A DNA stretch of 64,000 bases from Pikeienuella piscinae (lineage in GTDB: Bacteria > Pseudomonadota > Alphaproteobacteria > Rhodobacterales > Rhodobacteraceae): contig NZ_CP049056.1 in NCBI RefSeq assembly GCF_011044155.1, positions 3,042,001 through 3,106,000 of the forward strand. The letters run 5' to 3'. The position numbers and the translations under genes are program-made. Of the stretch, positions 18,590-27,423 are shown piece after piece. The notes beneath the pieces are model-generated. The model was not told the origin of the DNA. It searched no databases and worked only from the letters and a program-made list of their open reading frames with translations. The first letter of the stretch is position 1. Each line of letters begins with the position of its first letter.

Positions 18590-19660
18590 ATGACCCTTCC
18601 CGACACGATGAAGGCCGTCGTCCTGACCGGGCACGGCGGATTAGACAAGCTGGAATGGCGCGTCGACGTGCCGGTGCCGTGCCCGCGAGCAGGTGAAGTC
18701 CTGATCCGCGTCGGCGCCTCGGCAGTGAACAACACCGACGTGAACACCCGCACCGGCTGGTATTCGAAAGCCGTGCGGGGCGATACCGGCTCGGCCGCTG
18801 CGGAGGGTTATGATGGCGCGTCTGACGCCGATGGTGCCTGGTCCGGCGCGCTGAGCTTTCCGCGCATCCAGGGCGCTGACTGTTGCGGAGAGATCGTCGC
18901 GGTTGGCGACGGAGTGGACAGTGCGCGGGTCGGCCAGCGCGTGCTGGTGCGACCGATGCACAGCCCCGCAGGCGCAGGGTCAGATGTGTTGGCGACCTTC
19001 GGGTCGGAGCGTGATGGCGGCTTTGCCCAATACACCACCGTGGACGCCGAGCACGCTTTGCGGATCGACAGTCCGCACTCTGACATCGAACTCGCCTCCT
19101 TTCCGTGTGCGTTCTCCACCGCTGAAGGGATGATTCAGCGCGCAGCACTGGGTGCGGAGCGGGTGCTAGTTACGGGCGCGTCTGGCGGCGTCGGCTCGGC
19201 GGCGGTGCAGCTTGCCAAGCGGCGCGGCGCACATGTTACCGCCGTCACCAGCGCGGCCAAGATGGAGGCGCTCAAGGAACTTGGTGCCGACGAGACACTG
19301 GAGCGCAACGATGCCCTTCCTGAAGAGGGGTTCGACGTAGTGCTCGACTTGGTGGGTGGCCCGCGCTGGCCCGAACTGCTCGATGCGTTGGTTGCCCGAG
19401 GTCGCTATGTGACTTCGGGGGCCATTGCCGGGCCGATCGTCGAGCTGGACCTGCGCACGCTCTACCTCAAGGACCTGATGCTGATTGGCAGCACGCGGCA
19501 GGACCCGCGCGTCTTCACCGACCTGGTCAGCTACATCGAGGCAGGCGAAATTCGCCCTGTGGTCGCCGAGACTTACCCTCTGCACAAGCTGCGTGCGGCG
19601 CAGGAGGCGTTCATTCAAAAGTCGCACATGGGCAAGATCGGGATCGAAATCCCCGGCTGA
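18590..19660 (+). CDS. Zinc-free MDR-family NADPH:quinone oxidoreductase
   Basis: 356 aa. GroES-like N-terminal half (KAVVLTGHGGLDKLEW, VGASAVNNTDVNTRTGWYS) and Rossmann C-terminal half with TGASGGVGSAAVQLAKRRGA. The Cys/His zinc ligands of alcohol dehydrogenases are absent, so a quinone or enoyl reductase using NADPH is likely. Substrate not known. It is divergent from the TetR gene and probably under its control. It is cytoplasmic. Confidence 0.88.
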   Translation: MTLPDTMKAVVLTGHGGLDKLEWRVDVPVPCPRAGEVLIRVGASAVNNTDVNTRTGWYSKAVRGDTGSAAAEGYDGASDADGAWSGALSFPRIQGADCCGEIVAVGDGVDSARVGQRVLVRPMHSPAGAGSDVLATFGSERDGGFAQYTTVDAEHALRIDSPHSDIELASFPCAFSTAEGMIQRAALGAERVLVTGASGGVGSAAVQLAKRRGAHVTAVTSAAKMEALKELGADETLERNDALPEEGFDVVLDLVGGPRWPELLDALVARGRYVTSGAIAGPIVELDLRTLYLKDLMLIGSTRQDPRVFTDLVSYIEAGEIRPVVAETYPLHKLRAAQEAFIQKSHMGKIGIEIPG

Positions 19661-19670
19661 CGCCCGCCCG

Positions 19671-19801
19671 ATGAGAATCGCGGCGCCTCGCTTCGTCGAC
19701 CAGACGCTGGTGACGCAGGCGATCAACGGCGAGGCCTGCGAGATGGAGTTCGCCTACGTCCTGCCCACCGGCGAGAGCTTCACCTTCACCGTGCACGCCG
19801 T

Positions 19802-19805
<4 letters not shown>
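19671..19805 (+). CDS. 44-aa frame truncated at a recombination junction
   Basis: Starts with ATG 10 bp after the oxidoreductase stop and reads [20 protein letters not shown] and [12 protein letters not shown] before a stop whose bases come from the edge of the groEL fragment on the other strand. It is not a family I recognise. The exact abutment of two truncated frames at ~19801-19805 marks this as a deletion or insertion scar; the original protein was probably longer. Confidence 0.4.
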
Positions 19806-20398
<593 letters not shown>

Positions 20399-20442
20399 GA
20401 TTGGGTGCTCCTGAGAGTGAAATTTCGGCGTCGCTGTCGGGG

Positions 20443-20730
20443 TCAGGCCATGACGCCGAGAATGTCGCTCTCTCTCATGATCATGAGGTCTTCGCCGTCG
20501 AGCTTGATTTCGGTGCCCGACCATTTCCCGAACAGGATCCGGTCGCCGGCTCTGACGTCCATCGGGATGCGCTCGCCGTCCTCGCGCCTTCCCCCGGCAC
20601 CAACGGAGACAACTTCGCCTTCTTGAGGCTTCTCCTTGGCAGTATCTGGAATGATGAGGCCGCCCTTGGTCGTCTCGTCGCCTTCAATGCGGCGAACGAG
20701 CACCCGGTCGTGGAGGGGAGTGAATGACAT
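20443..20730 (-). CDS. groES: Co-chaperonin GroES
   Basis: 95 aa, full length. Hallmarks are [15 protein letters not shown], the mobile loop [19 protein letters not shown], and the C-terminal [14 protein letters not shown]. It is intact, but the groEL next to it is only a fragment, so it must work with a GroEL encoded elsewhere, or be idle. About 130 bp upstream hold no gene; I saw no CIRCE element and only a weak heat-shock-like box. Confidence 0.95.
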   Translation of the reverse strand: MSFTPLHDRVLVRRIEGDETTKGGLIIPDTAKEKPQEGEVVSVGAGGRREDGERIPMDVRAGDRILFGKWSGTEIKLDGEDLMIMRESDILGVMA

Positions 20731-20863
20731 CGAAGTGCTCCTTGTTGAGATTTCGTTGGCGAAACGGGCCGGGTCGAATGCTTAGCTGTGTTGCGCGCAA
20801 GTCCGCGGTATCCCATTCGGTCTCCACTCCGAGAATTCGGATCGACACCGCCCCCCGAGCGGT

Positions 20864-21100
20864 TCACGGGCGTCGAACAGAGTTTCCGCCAGCGATGATC
20901 GTGTTGATCATTTCGGCGACGGCCCGGTGCCTTTCCATTTCGAGTTCGGTGCCAAGGGCGTTCACATGGGTCGCCGCGGCGTCACGAAGAACCCCCACGA
21001 TCTCGTGTTCCGGCAGCAACCCGCGATCGTTCATGGCAAGCAGGAGCGCCTCGCAGATCGATAGGGCGGCCTGGCCTGCATGTTCGCTTGCGGTGGACAT
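20864..21100 (-). CDS. 78-aa conserved protein, module copy 1
   Basis: Starts at STASEHAGQAALSICEALLLA; an upstream ATG would add PRKETQ. Helical, no membrane segment. Copy 2 (49689-49925) shares the block LLPEHEIVGVLRDAAA and most of the first 40 residues. It is divergent from the Crp/Fnr gene in both modules, about 150 bp apart. No known domain recognised; the length and conserved neighbour suggest a small partner of the regulator or of the module, but nothing in the sequence shows the role. Confidence 0.7.
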   Translation of the reverse strand: MSTASEHAGQAALSICEALLLAMNDRGLLPEHEIVGVLRDAAATHVNALGTELEMERHRAVAEMINTIIAGGNSVRRP

Positions 21101-21250
21101 CTGAGTTTCCTTCCTTGGCATCTTGAACCTGAGAGAAGGCGAGATTCAGATGCATCCGTACATCTCGCAGGAAGTGCTCTATGCTGGACTGATCCAGAGC
21201 AGTGCCCGAGCCGATTTCTGCTCTTGGGTCACGACACGCCAGGAGCCTCA

Positions 21251-21985
21251 ATGACATCATCTGAACAAAGCCCCCTGACCCGCAAGCTTTCTGCCTTCGT
21301 CGCTCTGTCGGAGGTCGAGCTGGCCGTGCTTGAACGACTTCATCAGCGCCGCCGCTCCTTCGTCGCTGGGCGCGATATGGTCCATCAGGGGCAATCCGAT
21401 CAAGCCGCATATATCCTGTCCGCGGGTTGGGTCTGTTCCTACAAGCTGCAGGCCGACGGGACCCGGCAGATCGTGGATTTCCAGGTGCCAGGAGATTTTC
21501 TCGGGCTGCGGAGCGTTCTCTTGCGCACGTCGGACCACAGCTTCGAACCCATCGTTAACATCGAGGCCGCCGAAGTGCTGAAGAGCGACCTTCTTGATGC
21601 ATTCGCGCAGACGCCGCGCCTGGCCACCGCCATACTCTGGGCGGCGTCGCGGGACGAGGCAATGGTGGTCGAACACCTTGTCGGGATCGGCAGGCGCGAT
21701 GCGGACGCCCGCATGGCGCATTTTCTGTTGGAACTGGGATCGAGGCTTGCGCTGGTGGGCATGGGGACCAAGGATGGGTACGACTGCCCGCTGACCCAGT
21801 ACCACCTCGCGGATGTGCTGGGGTTAAGTGCCATTCATGTGAATCGCGTCCTGCGACAGCTGCGCGAAAGAGGGCTGGTGACCTTTCGAGACGGTCGCGT
21901 GTCCTTTGAAGATCATGCCGGGTTGGTGGAACTGGCTGAGTTTGATGCAGCCTATCTGGATCAGAGCGGCCCGCTCCTGAAGTGA
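21251..21985 (+). CDS. Crp/Fnr-family regulator, module copy 1
   Basis: 244 aa from ATG after AGGAGC. Cyclic-nucleotide-fold N-terminal domain (DMVHQGQSDQAAYILSAGWV, IVDFQVPGDFLGL), long dimer helix, and a C-terminal winged helix with LTQYHLADVLGLSAIHVNRV as recognition region. The FNR [4Fe-4S] cysteines are absent, so oxygen sensing by that route is unlikely; the signal is unknown. At the positions of FNR E209, S212 and R213 it has Ile, Asn and Arg, fitting an altered half-site. It is the likely activator at the CTRAC-N4-GTYAG sites in this module. Copy 2 has the same helix. Confidence 0.9.
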   Translation: MTSSEQSPLTRKLSAFVALSEVELAVLERLHQRRRSFVAGRDMVHQGQSDQAAYILSAGWVCSYKLQADGTRQIVDFQVPGDFLGLRSVLLRTSDHSFEPIVNIEAAEVLKSDLLDAFAQTPRLATAILWAASRDEAMVVEHLVGIGRRDADARMAHFLLELGSRLALVGMGTKDGYDCPLTQYHLADVLGLSAIHVNRVLRQLRERGLVTFRDGRVSFEDHAGLVELAEFDAAYLDQSGPLLK

Positions 21986-22043
21986 GAGGGCCGCCCTCCG
22001 TTGCTCGGCAGGCGACCCCAGGCATCACATCAGACGATGGCGT

Positions 22044-22232
22044 TCACGCGAGCGCGTGGGTCGCCGCATCGAGTTCCTTGTTGGTCTCGGCGTCGTTCTT
22101 CGCCGTGTTCGCCTTTTCGGCGGCCTGATAGTGCTTGAGCGCCGCGTCCTTCTTCGGACCAGCGGGCGCCTTGTCCCACGCGGCCTTCACGGACGTCATT
22201 TTTTCGGCAGTCTTGTTCTGTTCGGGTGTCAT
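22044..22232 (-). CDS. 62-aa Lys/Ala-rich small protein, module copy 1
   Basis: Starts PEQNKTAEKMTSVKAAWDKA. Amphipathic, rich in Lys, Ala, Asn and Gln, no Cys, no membrane helix; likely a soluble helical hairpin. Copy 2 (50868-51056) differs at a handful of residues. Preceded at -165 by a Crp/Fnr-type site with a fitting -10, so it is probably one of the most strongly controlled genes of the module. Family unknown; small stress-type proteins have this composition. Confidence 0.7.
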   Translation of the reverse strand: MTPEQNKTAEKMTSVKAAWDKAPAGPKKDAALKHYQAAEKANTAKNDAETNKELDAATHALA

Positions 22233-22368
22233 TGGAATTGTCCTTTCATGGACTTTCCGAGAAATAAAAAGCGTGCCGACATGCCGACCTTTTTGGGATC
22301 GACACGCCCACACGCTTTTCAGGAACTTGGAAATTTACAGTGCCGCCAAATATTCGGCGGGCACGGCT

Positions 22369-22410
22369 TACCTAGCCAATGTCAGCCCTCGCCGCACTGA
22401 CGCAGGTTAG
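22369..22410 (-). promoter_or_regulatory. Crp/Fnr-type class II promoter of the 62-aa protein, copy 1
   Basis: Dyad CTAACCTGCGTCAG (minus strand, 22410-22397); its centre lies 29.5 bp before a -10 hexamer TAGGTA (22374-22369). This is the geometry of an FNR site at -41.5. The same arrangement is found at six other promoters of the two modules. Confidence 0.75.
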
Positions 22411-22448
22411 TCCCGGCGTCTGTGGCGGGTCGATTGCCTTGTCGGCTT

Positions 22449-22862
22449 TCAAGTCACCGCCGTTTGCTGGTGGGAAATCCTCAGCCATCTGTCGTCGTCG
22501 TTAAGGTAGGTCGAAGCACAGAGGGCTTTGTAGATCGGCACGTCGGGTTTTTCCGCCGAGACCCGGTATGTGAGTATCGCGATGTCACCGCATCGCGTGA
22601 CGCGCCGTTCGGCCATCGAGACAGACCGCCAGCCGGTTCTCTGTCGAAGATGGCTCCAGATCTGGTCGCCCTGGAGGATCCCGGGCGGATAGGGGAAGAC
22701 CATGACAGCGTTGGTCGCTGTCGTCGCCCGCGCGTTGTCGGCGCCACTGGTCCAGAAGTGTTCCTCCATGTCCCACAGAACGCCCTGTTCACGCGGTGAT
22801 AGCGTGCCGGACTTGTGTGCCGCATGGGCCGGTCTCGTCGCGGTCGCGGTTGATACAGTCAT
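22449..22862 (-). CDS. NTF2/SnoaL-like small protein, module copy 1
   Basis: 137 aa. Middle part (TLSPREQGVLWDMEEHFWTS, YPPGILQGDQIW) and C-terminal strands (DIAILTYRVSAEK, ALCASTYLNDDDRWLRISHQ) fit a DUF4440/SnoaL-type cone-shaped fold. No catalytic set can be named. Its start overlaps by 4 bp the stop of the tail-anchored gene that precedes it, so the two are one operon, driven by the site at 23335-23376. Copy 2 at 51273-51686 is highly similar. Confidence 0.7.
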   Translation of the reverse strand: MTVSTATATRPAHAAHKSGTLSPREQGVLWDMEEHFWTSGADNARATTATNAVMVFPYPPGILQGDQIWSHLRQRTGWRSVSMAERRVTRCGDIAILTYRVSAEKPDVPIYKALCASTYLNDDDRWLRISHQQTAVT

Positions 22863-23284
22863 TCGCCTGACCCCGACCCGCCAACCATGAACATCTGAAA
22901 CAGGACAAAGATGATCGCGAGCACCGCCCAGATCGCTCCGCTTGTTCCCGGGCGGCCATCGGCCACCGTCGAGGCAGCGCGCTGCAGGGCACCTGACGTC
23001 GGTCCTTCGGGAAGCAGCTGGCTCAGGTCTCGTGCAATCCTGCCGTGATCGCTGGCGAGCGCAGGAACGTCCCGAAATCGAGCAAGCAGCGTTCCCAATC
23101 GCGCTCGCGCGGCGTCGCGCCCCAGTGTGACCAGTTCAGCGGTTTCCGTCCATGGATCGAGGCCGAGCCGCGCAAGCGTGGAGAGCACCGTCACGGCATA
23201 GCCGTTCCGGTCCTCGCCGACCGAAGCTTGGAGGAACCGATCGAACTCGGGCGGGTGCGGGTTGAGAACATTGGGGGCGGCCAT
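22859..23284 (-). CDS. Tail-anchored membrane protein, module copy 1
   Basis: 141 aa. Soluble N-terminal ~110 residues (LNPHPPEFDRFLQASVGEDR, STLARLGLDPWTETAELVTL) and a single C-terminal membrane helix (GAIWAVLAIIFVLFQMFMV) with a short GSGSGE tail. The start is the ATG after AAAGGAGTGG. No family recognised. The 4-bp overlap with the NTF2-like gene and conservation as a pair in copy 2 imply a joint role at the inner membrane. Confidence 0.7.
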   Translation of the reverse strand: MAAPNVLNPHPPEFDRFLQASVGEDRNGYAVTVLSTLARLGLDPWTETAELVTLGRDAARARLGTLLARFRDVPALASDHGRIARDLSQLLPEGPTSGALQRAASTVADGRPGTSGAIWAVLAIIFVLFQMFMVGGSGSGE

Positions 23285-23334
23285 CGCCACTCCTTTCAAG
23301 GTTTGCAGGAATGCAGATCATCCCTGTTTCCCAG

Positions 23335-23376
23335 AGGATACGCGCAGGTCGGTCTCGCCGCCCTTACGCAGATCAG
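23335..23376 (-). promoter_or_regulatory. Crp/Fnr-type class II promoter of the tail-anchored/NTF2-like operon, copy 1
   Basis: Minus strand: CTGATCTGCGTAAG (23376-23363), a near-dyad variant of the module site, centred 29.5 bp before TATCCT (23340-23335), a good -10. Divergent to the promoter at 23425-23466. Confidence 0.65.
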
Positions 23377-23424
23377 TGCGGGCGACTGCCCTCAGGAAGT
23401 TCGCAGCCGGTTCAGTGCCCGGGG

Positions 23425-23466
23425 CTAACATGCGTCAGCGCCAGTCGGACGATCCCGATGTATAAG
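23425..23466 (+). promoter_or_regulatory. Crp/Fnr-type class II promoter of the plus-strand genes, copy 1
   Basis: CTAACATGCGTCAG, centred 29.5 bp before TATAAG at 23461-23466. It drives 23557-24212 and perhaps hflKC. The leader to the ATG is about 85 bp. Confidence 0.75.
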
Positions 23467-23556
23467 AAAATACATCGTTCGACTTTTCCGTCCCGCACTC
23501 CAATGGGCCGTCAAAAGTGGCGAGCGACGGATCTGCCAACATCGCGGAGATTAGAG

Positions 23557-23871
23557 ATGAACATGCGGTCGACCAGATCGACGGTGACGTTTTCAAACCC
23601 GTTCACCTTGCCGGGATACCCGGGCGAACTGCCCGCGGGCGACTACGAGCTTCTCGTCGAAGAAGAGCTTCTCCAAGGGCTCAGCTTCGAGGCCTATAGG
23701 CGGACGGCGACGTACCTGACGGTGCGCGGAAGGGTCGGTCATGCGGGACGGACAGAATTACGGGCGATTTCCGACAGCGACCTGAAAGAGGCGCTGAGCC
23801 GGGATCAGGGCGCGACTGAGAAAAACAATCATAGCGAGGCGGCGCTTTCTCCGCAGGAGGACTTGAAATGA
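23557..23871 (+). CDS. 104-aa module protein with PFTLPG...LPAGDY motif, copy 1
   Basis: The N-terminal half has STVTFSNPFTLPGY and ELPAGDYELLVEEELLQGL; this resembles the first 40 residues of the 177-aa protein at 29389-29922 (FSRPFTVPGF, LPAGEYEIETE), so the two families are related. The rest is charged and probably disordered. No signal peptide. It overlaps the next gene by 4 bp. Copy 2 at 52380-52694 has the same length. Unknown function; the beta-strand-like motif could be a docking element. Confidence 0.7.
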   Translation: MNMRSTRSTVTFSNPFTLPGYPGELPAGDYELLVEEELLQGLSFEAYRRTATYLTVRGRVGHAGRTELRAISDSDLKEALSRDQGATEKNNHSEAALSPQEDLK

Positions 23872-24212
23872 ATACTCCCGAATGGCTCAAACCCGGCATC
23901 TATGGTGCCGTGATCGGTGCTGTCTTTGTCGGCGTCGTCGGATTTTCATGGGGTGGCTGGGTGACCGGCGGCACTTCGAATGACCGGGCGGTGGCGATGT
24001 CCCGTAACGATGTCGTCGCCTCAATGGTACCGGTCTGCCTCGACATGGCGCGGTCAGACCCGGCTCGGGCGGACAAGCTTGCAACGATCCGGGCAGCCTC
24101 GACCTACCAGAGGCGCGACGCTCTCATGACCGCCGGCTGGGCGACGATGCCAGGAACCGATGCCCCGGACCGAGATATTGCGCAGGCTTGTCTGAAGGAA
24201 CTGGAACTCTGA
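23868..24212 (+). CDS. 114-aa membrane-anchored module protein, copy 1
   Basis: N-terminal membrane helix (YGAVIGAVFVGVVGFSWGGW) and a periplasmic or soluble domain of ~80 residues with two conserved Cys (VPVCLDMA, AQACLKEL) and the block RRDALMTAGWATMPGTDAPD. Translationally coupled to the 104-aa gene. Copy 2 (52691-53044) keeps both Cys and the block ETGWATLPGTDAPS. The family is unknown to me, though common as a hypothetical protein in Rhodobacterales. The 107 bp to the next gene hold nothing I recognise. Confidence 0.7.
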   Translation: MNTPEWLKPGIYGAVIGAVFVGVVGFSWGGWVTGGTSNDRAVAMSRNDVVASMVPVCLDMARSDPARADKLATIRAASTYQRRDALMTAGWATMPGTDAPDRDIAQACLKELEL

Positions 24213-24319
24213 GGTCATGCTGTTCAGAGCCGACGATGTGATGGCTCAAAACGGGCCGCACCGGCAAACGCGCGAACCAGGCATCGCCCCGCGTGCCAAA
24301 ACCGAGATAGGAGCTTGCG

Positions 24320-25387
24320 ATGCCTTCTGATGACAATGGACCGGAAGATCGCGGACCTTGGAAAAACAAGCAGACCCGCGTTCCCCCTGAGGTTGACGCA
24401 ATTCTCAGGCGGGGCCGGGATCGGCTGCACGGCATCCTGCCGGACGGTTTGCCACCGGTTAAGCGTGTTGCAATCGGGGCCGCCATTGCGCTTGCGGCGT
24501 TTGGGACGTGGACCTCCTACTACACGGTGCCGAGCGACTCCGTTGCGATTGTCCAACGGTTCGGGAAGTACGCGGCCGAGGTCCCTCCGGGGCTGCACTT
24601 CAAGATCCCGTTCGGGATCGACGTGACCACGTTGGTCCCGGTCAAGCGCCAGCTGAAACAGGAATTCGGGTTCACGACTCCGGGTGCCTCCGATCCCTAT
24701 CAGAGCCCGACGGACGGTCGCCGCGAGACCGAGATGGTGACTGGCGATCTCAACGCCGCGCTCGTGGAGTGGGTGGTGCAGTACCGGATTTCCGAACCCC
24801 GGAAGTTCTTGTTTGAAGTGCGCCAGCCGAGCGCGACCCTGCGTTACGTCTCGGAGTCCGTCATGCGTGAAGTCGTGGGAGACCGCACAGTCGACGAGGT
24901 GATCACCGTCGGGCGCCAGGAAATCGAAAGCGAAGCCCTGCTGAAGATGCAGGCGCTCGCGACCAAATACGCGATGGGCATCAGCATCGACCAGGTACAG
25001 CTGAAGAACATCAATCCGCCCCAGCCGGTTCAAGCCTCGTTCAACGAGGTCAACCAGGCACAACAAGAGAAGGAGCGAATCATCAACGAGGCCCGCCGCG
25101 AATACAACCGCGTCATACCTCTGGCCGAAGGCGAAAAAGACCAGCGCATCCGCGAAGCCGATGGTTATCGCCTGAGGCGGATCAACGAAGCCGAGGGCGA
25201 TGCGGCCAAATTCACGGCGCTCCTGACGGAATACCGTCTGGCGCCCGAAGTGACCCGGCGCCGGATCTACATCGAAACCCTTCAGGATGTTCTGCCGGGA
25301 ATTGGTTCCAAGATCATTGTCGACGGGTCCACGGCAAGCATCCTGCCGCTTTTGAACCTTGATCGACAGACAGGAGAGCAACGATGA
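24320..25387 (+). CDS. hflK: HflK-like SPFH/band-7 membrane protein
   Basis: 355 aa. One N-terminal helix (VAIGAAIALAAFGTWTSYYT), then the SPFH domain (SVAIVQRFGKYAAEVPPGLH) and the long coiled coil with HflK landmarks (INPPQPVQASFNEVNQAQQE, EKERIINEARREYN). HflK and HflC form a cage round the FtsH protease in the inner membrane. The 4-bp overlap with the HflC-like gene supports a complex. No ftsH is near. This pair is absent from module copy 2. The sequence is diverged from housekeeping HflK, consistent with an accessory paralogue. Confidence 0.88.
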   Translation: MPSDDNGPEDRGPWKNKQTRVPPEVDAILRRGRDRLHGILPDGLPPVKRVAIGAAIALAAFGTWTSYYTVPSDSVAIVQRFGKYAAEVPPGLHFKIPFGIDVTTLVPVKRQLKQEFGFTTPGASDPYQSPTDGRRETEMVTGDLNAALVEWVVQYRISEPRKFLFEVRQPSATLRYVSESVMREVVGDRTVDEVITVGRQEIESEALLKMQALATKYAMGISIDQVQLKNINPPQPVQASFNEVNQAQQEKERIINEARREYNRVIPLAEGEKDQRIREADGYRLRRINEAEGDAAKFTALLTEYRLAPEVTRRRIYIETLQDVLPGIGSKIIVDGSTASILPLLNLDRQTGEQR

Positions 25388-26472
25388 AGACCCTTTCGCT
25401 TATTGCCTCGGGGATCGCGGTTGCTGGGGTCGTCGCTGCGTCATCCGCCGTCTACACGGTCGGCGAGGTCGAACAGGCCATCATCACCCAGTTCGGCAAG
25501 CCGGTCGGCGCGCCGATCACCGAGGCTGGTCTCAAGTTGAAACTCCCCTTCGTTCAGGAGGTTAACCGGATCGACAGCCGGGTTCTGGAGTGGGACGGCT
25601 CGCCATCGGACATGCCCACCAAGGACAAGCTCTATATCTCGGTCGATCTCTTCGCGCGCTGGAAGATCACCGACCCCCTGCAATACTTTCTGCGCCTGCG
25701 CGACGAACGCAGCGCCCAGTCGCGCCTCGATGATATCCTTGGCAGCGAGACGCGGAACGCCGTCGCCAAGCACGAACTCATCGAGATTGTGCGCACGACC
25801 AGAGGGCGGACACCCCTTCGGGACACGCTTCTGACGGATCAGGAGCTTGCGCAGGACATTGGCGCACTGGTTCCCATCACGAAGGGGCGGGCGCTGGTCG
25901 AGCAGCAGATCTTCGAGGCGGCGGCGGAAAAGGTGCGCGTTTTCGGGATCGAGCTTCTCGATATCCGCTTCAAACGCATAAACTACAACGAAAGCGTGCG
26001 ACCCAAGATCTATGACCGCATGATCTCAGAGCGCCGGCAGATCGCCGAACGCTTCCTGTCTGAAGGCAACGGTGAAGCGGCCCGTATTCAAGGCAACAGG
26101 GTGCGGGATCTGAACAAGATCCAGTCCGAAGCCTATCGCGCCGTCGAGGAAATCCGCGGTGCCGCCGATGCCGCAGCAGCAACAATCTATGCGGGCGCCT
26201 ACAATGTCGATGCCGTTTCGGTCGAATTCTACGATTTTACCCGAACTATGCAGGCCTACGGCGACATGATCTCCGACGACACAACGCTTGTCCTGACGAC
26301 GGACAGCGATCTGTTCCAGTTCCTGCGCGGCATGCAGGGCGAGGCAAACCCAATCCGCGATCCGGGCAGCGACCCGGGCGACGGTGGCGTGGCGTCAATC
26401 GGCAGGGCCCGACCAGCGCAAGCCCCCGCGACGCCAATCGTGACACAGACGGAGGTCGAAGCAGGCCGATAG
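25384..26472 (+). CDS. hflC: HflC-like SPFH/band-7 membrane protein
   Basis: 362 aa. N-terminal helix (LIASGIAVAGVVAASSAVYT), SPFH domain (VEQAIITQFGKPVGAPITEA), and the HflC-type FGIELLDIRFKRINYNESVR followed by a coiled coil (RMISERRQIAERFLSEGNGE). The C-terminal ~50 residues are Pro/Ala/Gly-rich (PGSDPGDGG, ARPAQAPATPIV), longer than usual. Partner of the HflK-like protein in control of FtsH or membrane quality. Accessory copy, unique to module 1. Confidence 0.88.
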   Translation: MKTLSLIASGIAVAGVVAASSAVYTVGEVEQAIITQFGKPVGAPITEAGLKLKLPFVQEVNRIDSRVLEWDGSPSDMPTKDKLYISVDLFARWKITDPLQYFLRLRDERSAQSRLDDILGSETRNAVAKHELIEIVRTTRGRTPLRDTLLTDQELAQDIGALVPITKGRALVEQQIFEAAAEKVRVFGIELLDIRFKRINYNESVRPKIYDRMISERRQIAERFLSEGNGEAARIQGNRVRDLNKIQSEAYRAVEEIRGAADAAAATIYAGAYNVDAVSVEFYDFTRTMQAYGDMISDDTTLVLTTDSDLFQFLRGMQGEANPIRDPGSDPGDGGVASIGRARPAQAPATPIVTQTEVEAGR

Positions 26473-26600
26473 GTCCATGGTGGAAGGTTTCAAGCATGAA
26501 TTGAGGGTATCAATCGGGAAGCACGTCAATGACATCTGGACCACCGAGGTTGGTTTCTTTCCGCTTCTGAGCAAGACACACCCACGTAATTTCTGTGCCC

Positions 26601-26642
26601 CTAACCTGCGTCAGCGCACGATGTCCGCCTGGCTGGTAGGTG
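26601..26642 (+). promoter_or_regulatory. Crp/Fnr-type class II promoter upstream of the DUF2188-like gene
   Basis: CTAACCTGCGTCAG, centred 29.5 bp before TAGGTG at 26637-26642. It lies in the 270-bp gap after hflC and probably drives the DUF2188-like, Cys-rich and transglutaminase genes. An 89-codon frame crossing it is not accepted as a gene. Confidence 0.7.
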
Positions 26643-26742
26643 GATGGCAAGAGCTGAATCGCGATGAGGCGAGGGCCTGCCTGCCCACATTCGAGGACAC
26701 GACCTCCAGCGTCGCACCGCGCAGCGAGGAGGACAATACGCT

Positions 26743-27222
26743 ATGACATCAGTCAAATATCTCACCAGGACGGCCGCAGAGACGACCGATCTTGAACGGC
26801 GCGTGCTGGCCCATGAACGGATCCTGCAGGCTCTGATTGCCTACATGGCCCGTACCGAGCCGCGTTTCGTCGACCACCTGCGAGAACGGTTCGTAGATCC
26901 GATGAGATTGGCCCAGCGCGAACACGACCACCGCGAAACCGATGATTATGCGGCAGAATTTATTCGCGCGGTGATGCTCCTAGGAGAAGCGCGCGCGCCC
27001 AACGCGAAGGAGCCGGAAATGACCAACAAGCAACCCGTGCCACCGAAAAGCAAAGGTGAACAGGGTTCTTCCATGAACAGGCCACCGCAGCGCGGTGGGG
27101 TTCAGGTACGCGAACGAAACGGAATTTGGGAGGTGCAGGTCGATGGCAAGTTCCGCGGCGATTACCACCAAAAGGAACATGCTCTCGCCGCTGCAGCGTT
27201 GTACAAGTTGTCACCCCGATGA
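26743..27222 (+). CDS. DUF2188-like protein with N-terminal helical domain
   Basis: 159 aa. Residues 1-80 are helical and charged (TTDLERRVLAHERILQALIA); a Pro/Lys-rich linker follows (PVPPKSKGEQGS). The C-terminal ~45 residues (VRERNGIWEVQVDGKFRGDY, HALAAAALYKL) look like a DUF2188-type small alpha/beta domain. Cytoplasmic. No counterpart at the same place in copy 2; the gene at 57985-58266 may take that position there, but I see no clear homology. Function unknown. Confidence 0.6.
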   Translation: MTSVKYLTRTAAETTDLERRVLAHERILQALIAYMARTEPRFVDHLRERFVDPMRLAQREHDHRETDDYAAEFIRAVMLLGEARAPNAKEPEMTNKQPVPPKSKGEQGSSMNRPPQRGGVQVRERNGIWEVQVDGKFRGDYHQKEHALAAAALYKLSPR

Positions 27223-27423
27223 CCGGTAGCACTCATCCGACAGTCCCGCAGGACTTCTCGATCCAGGTGGCCGAGAACGAAGGCATGCCATCGAGATCGA
27301 ATTCCAGGGGCTCCCCGCCGCCGCCCGCGCCCACGCGATGGCTGACTGGAACGCTCACGCTTGCGCTATCGAAGACTCGCGCGGCAAACGGCAGACTCTG
27401 GTCCGCCAAGGAGCAAGCGGCGA

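Noticed and set aside
20731-20863. Heat-shock promoter or CIRCE element before groES
   Set aside because: Only a weak CTTG/CAT-type pair and no inverted GAGTGCTAA repeat.
26477-26746. 89-aa frame after hflC
   Set aside because: It crosses the Crp/Fnr-type promoter at 26601-26642, has no conserved counterpart and no coding character.
27228-27423. In-frame extension upstream of the Cys-repeat gene containing IQVAENEGMP, similar to the end of the 177-aa protein
   Set aside because: No ribosome-binding site or signal context; the ATG at 27424 with AAGGAG explains the gene. The similarity may be a small duplicated scrap.
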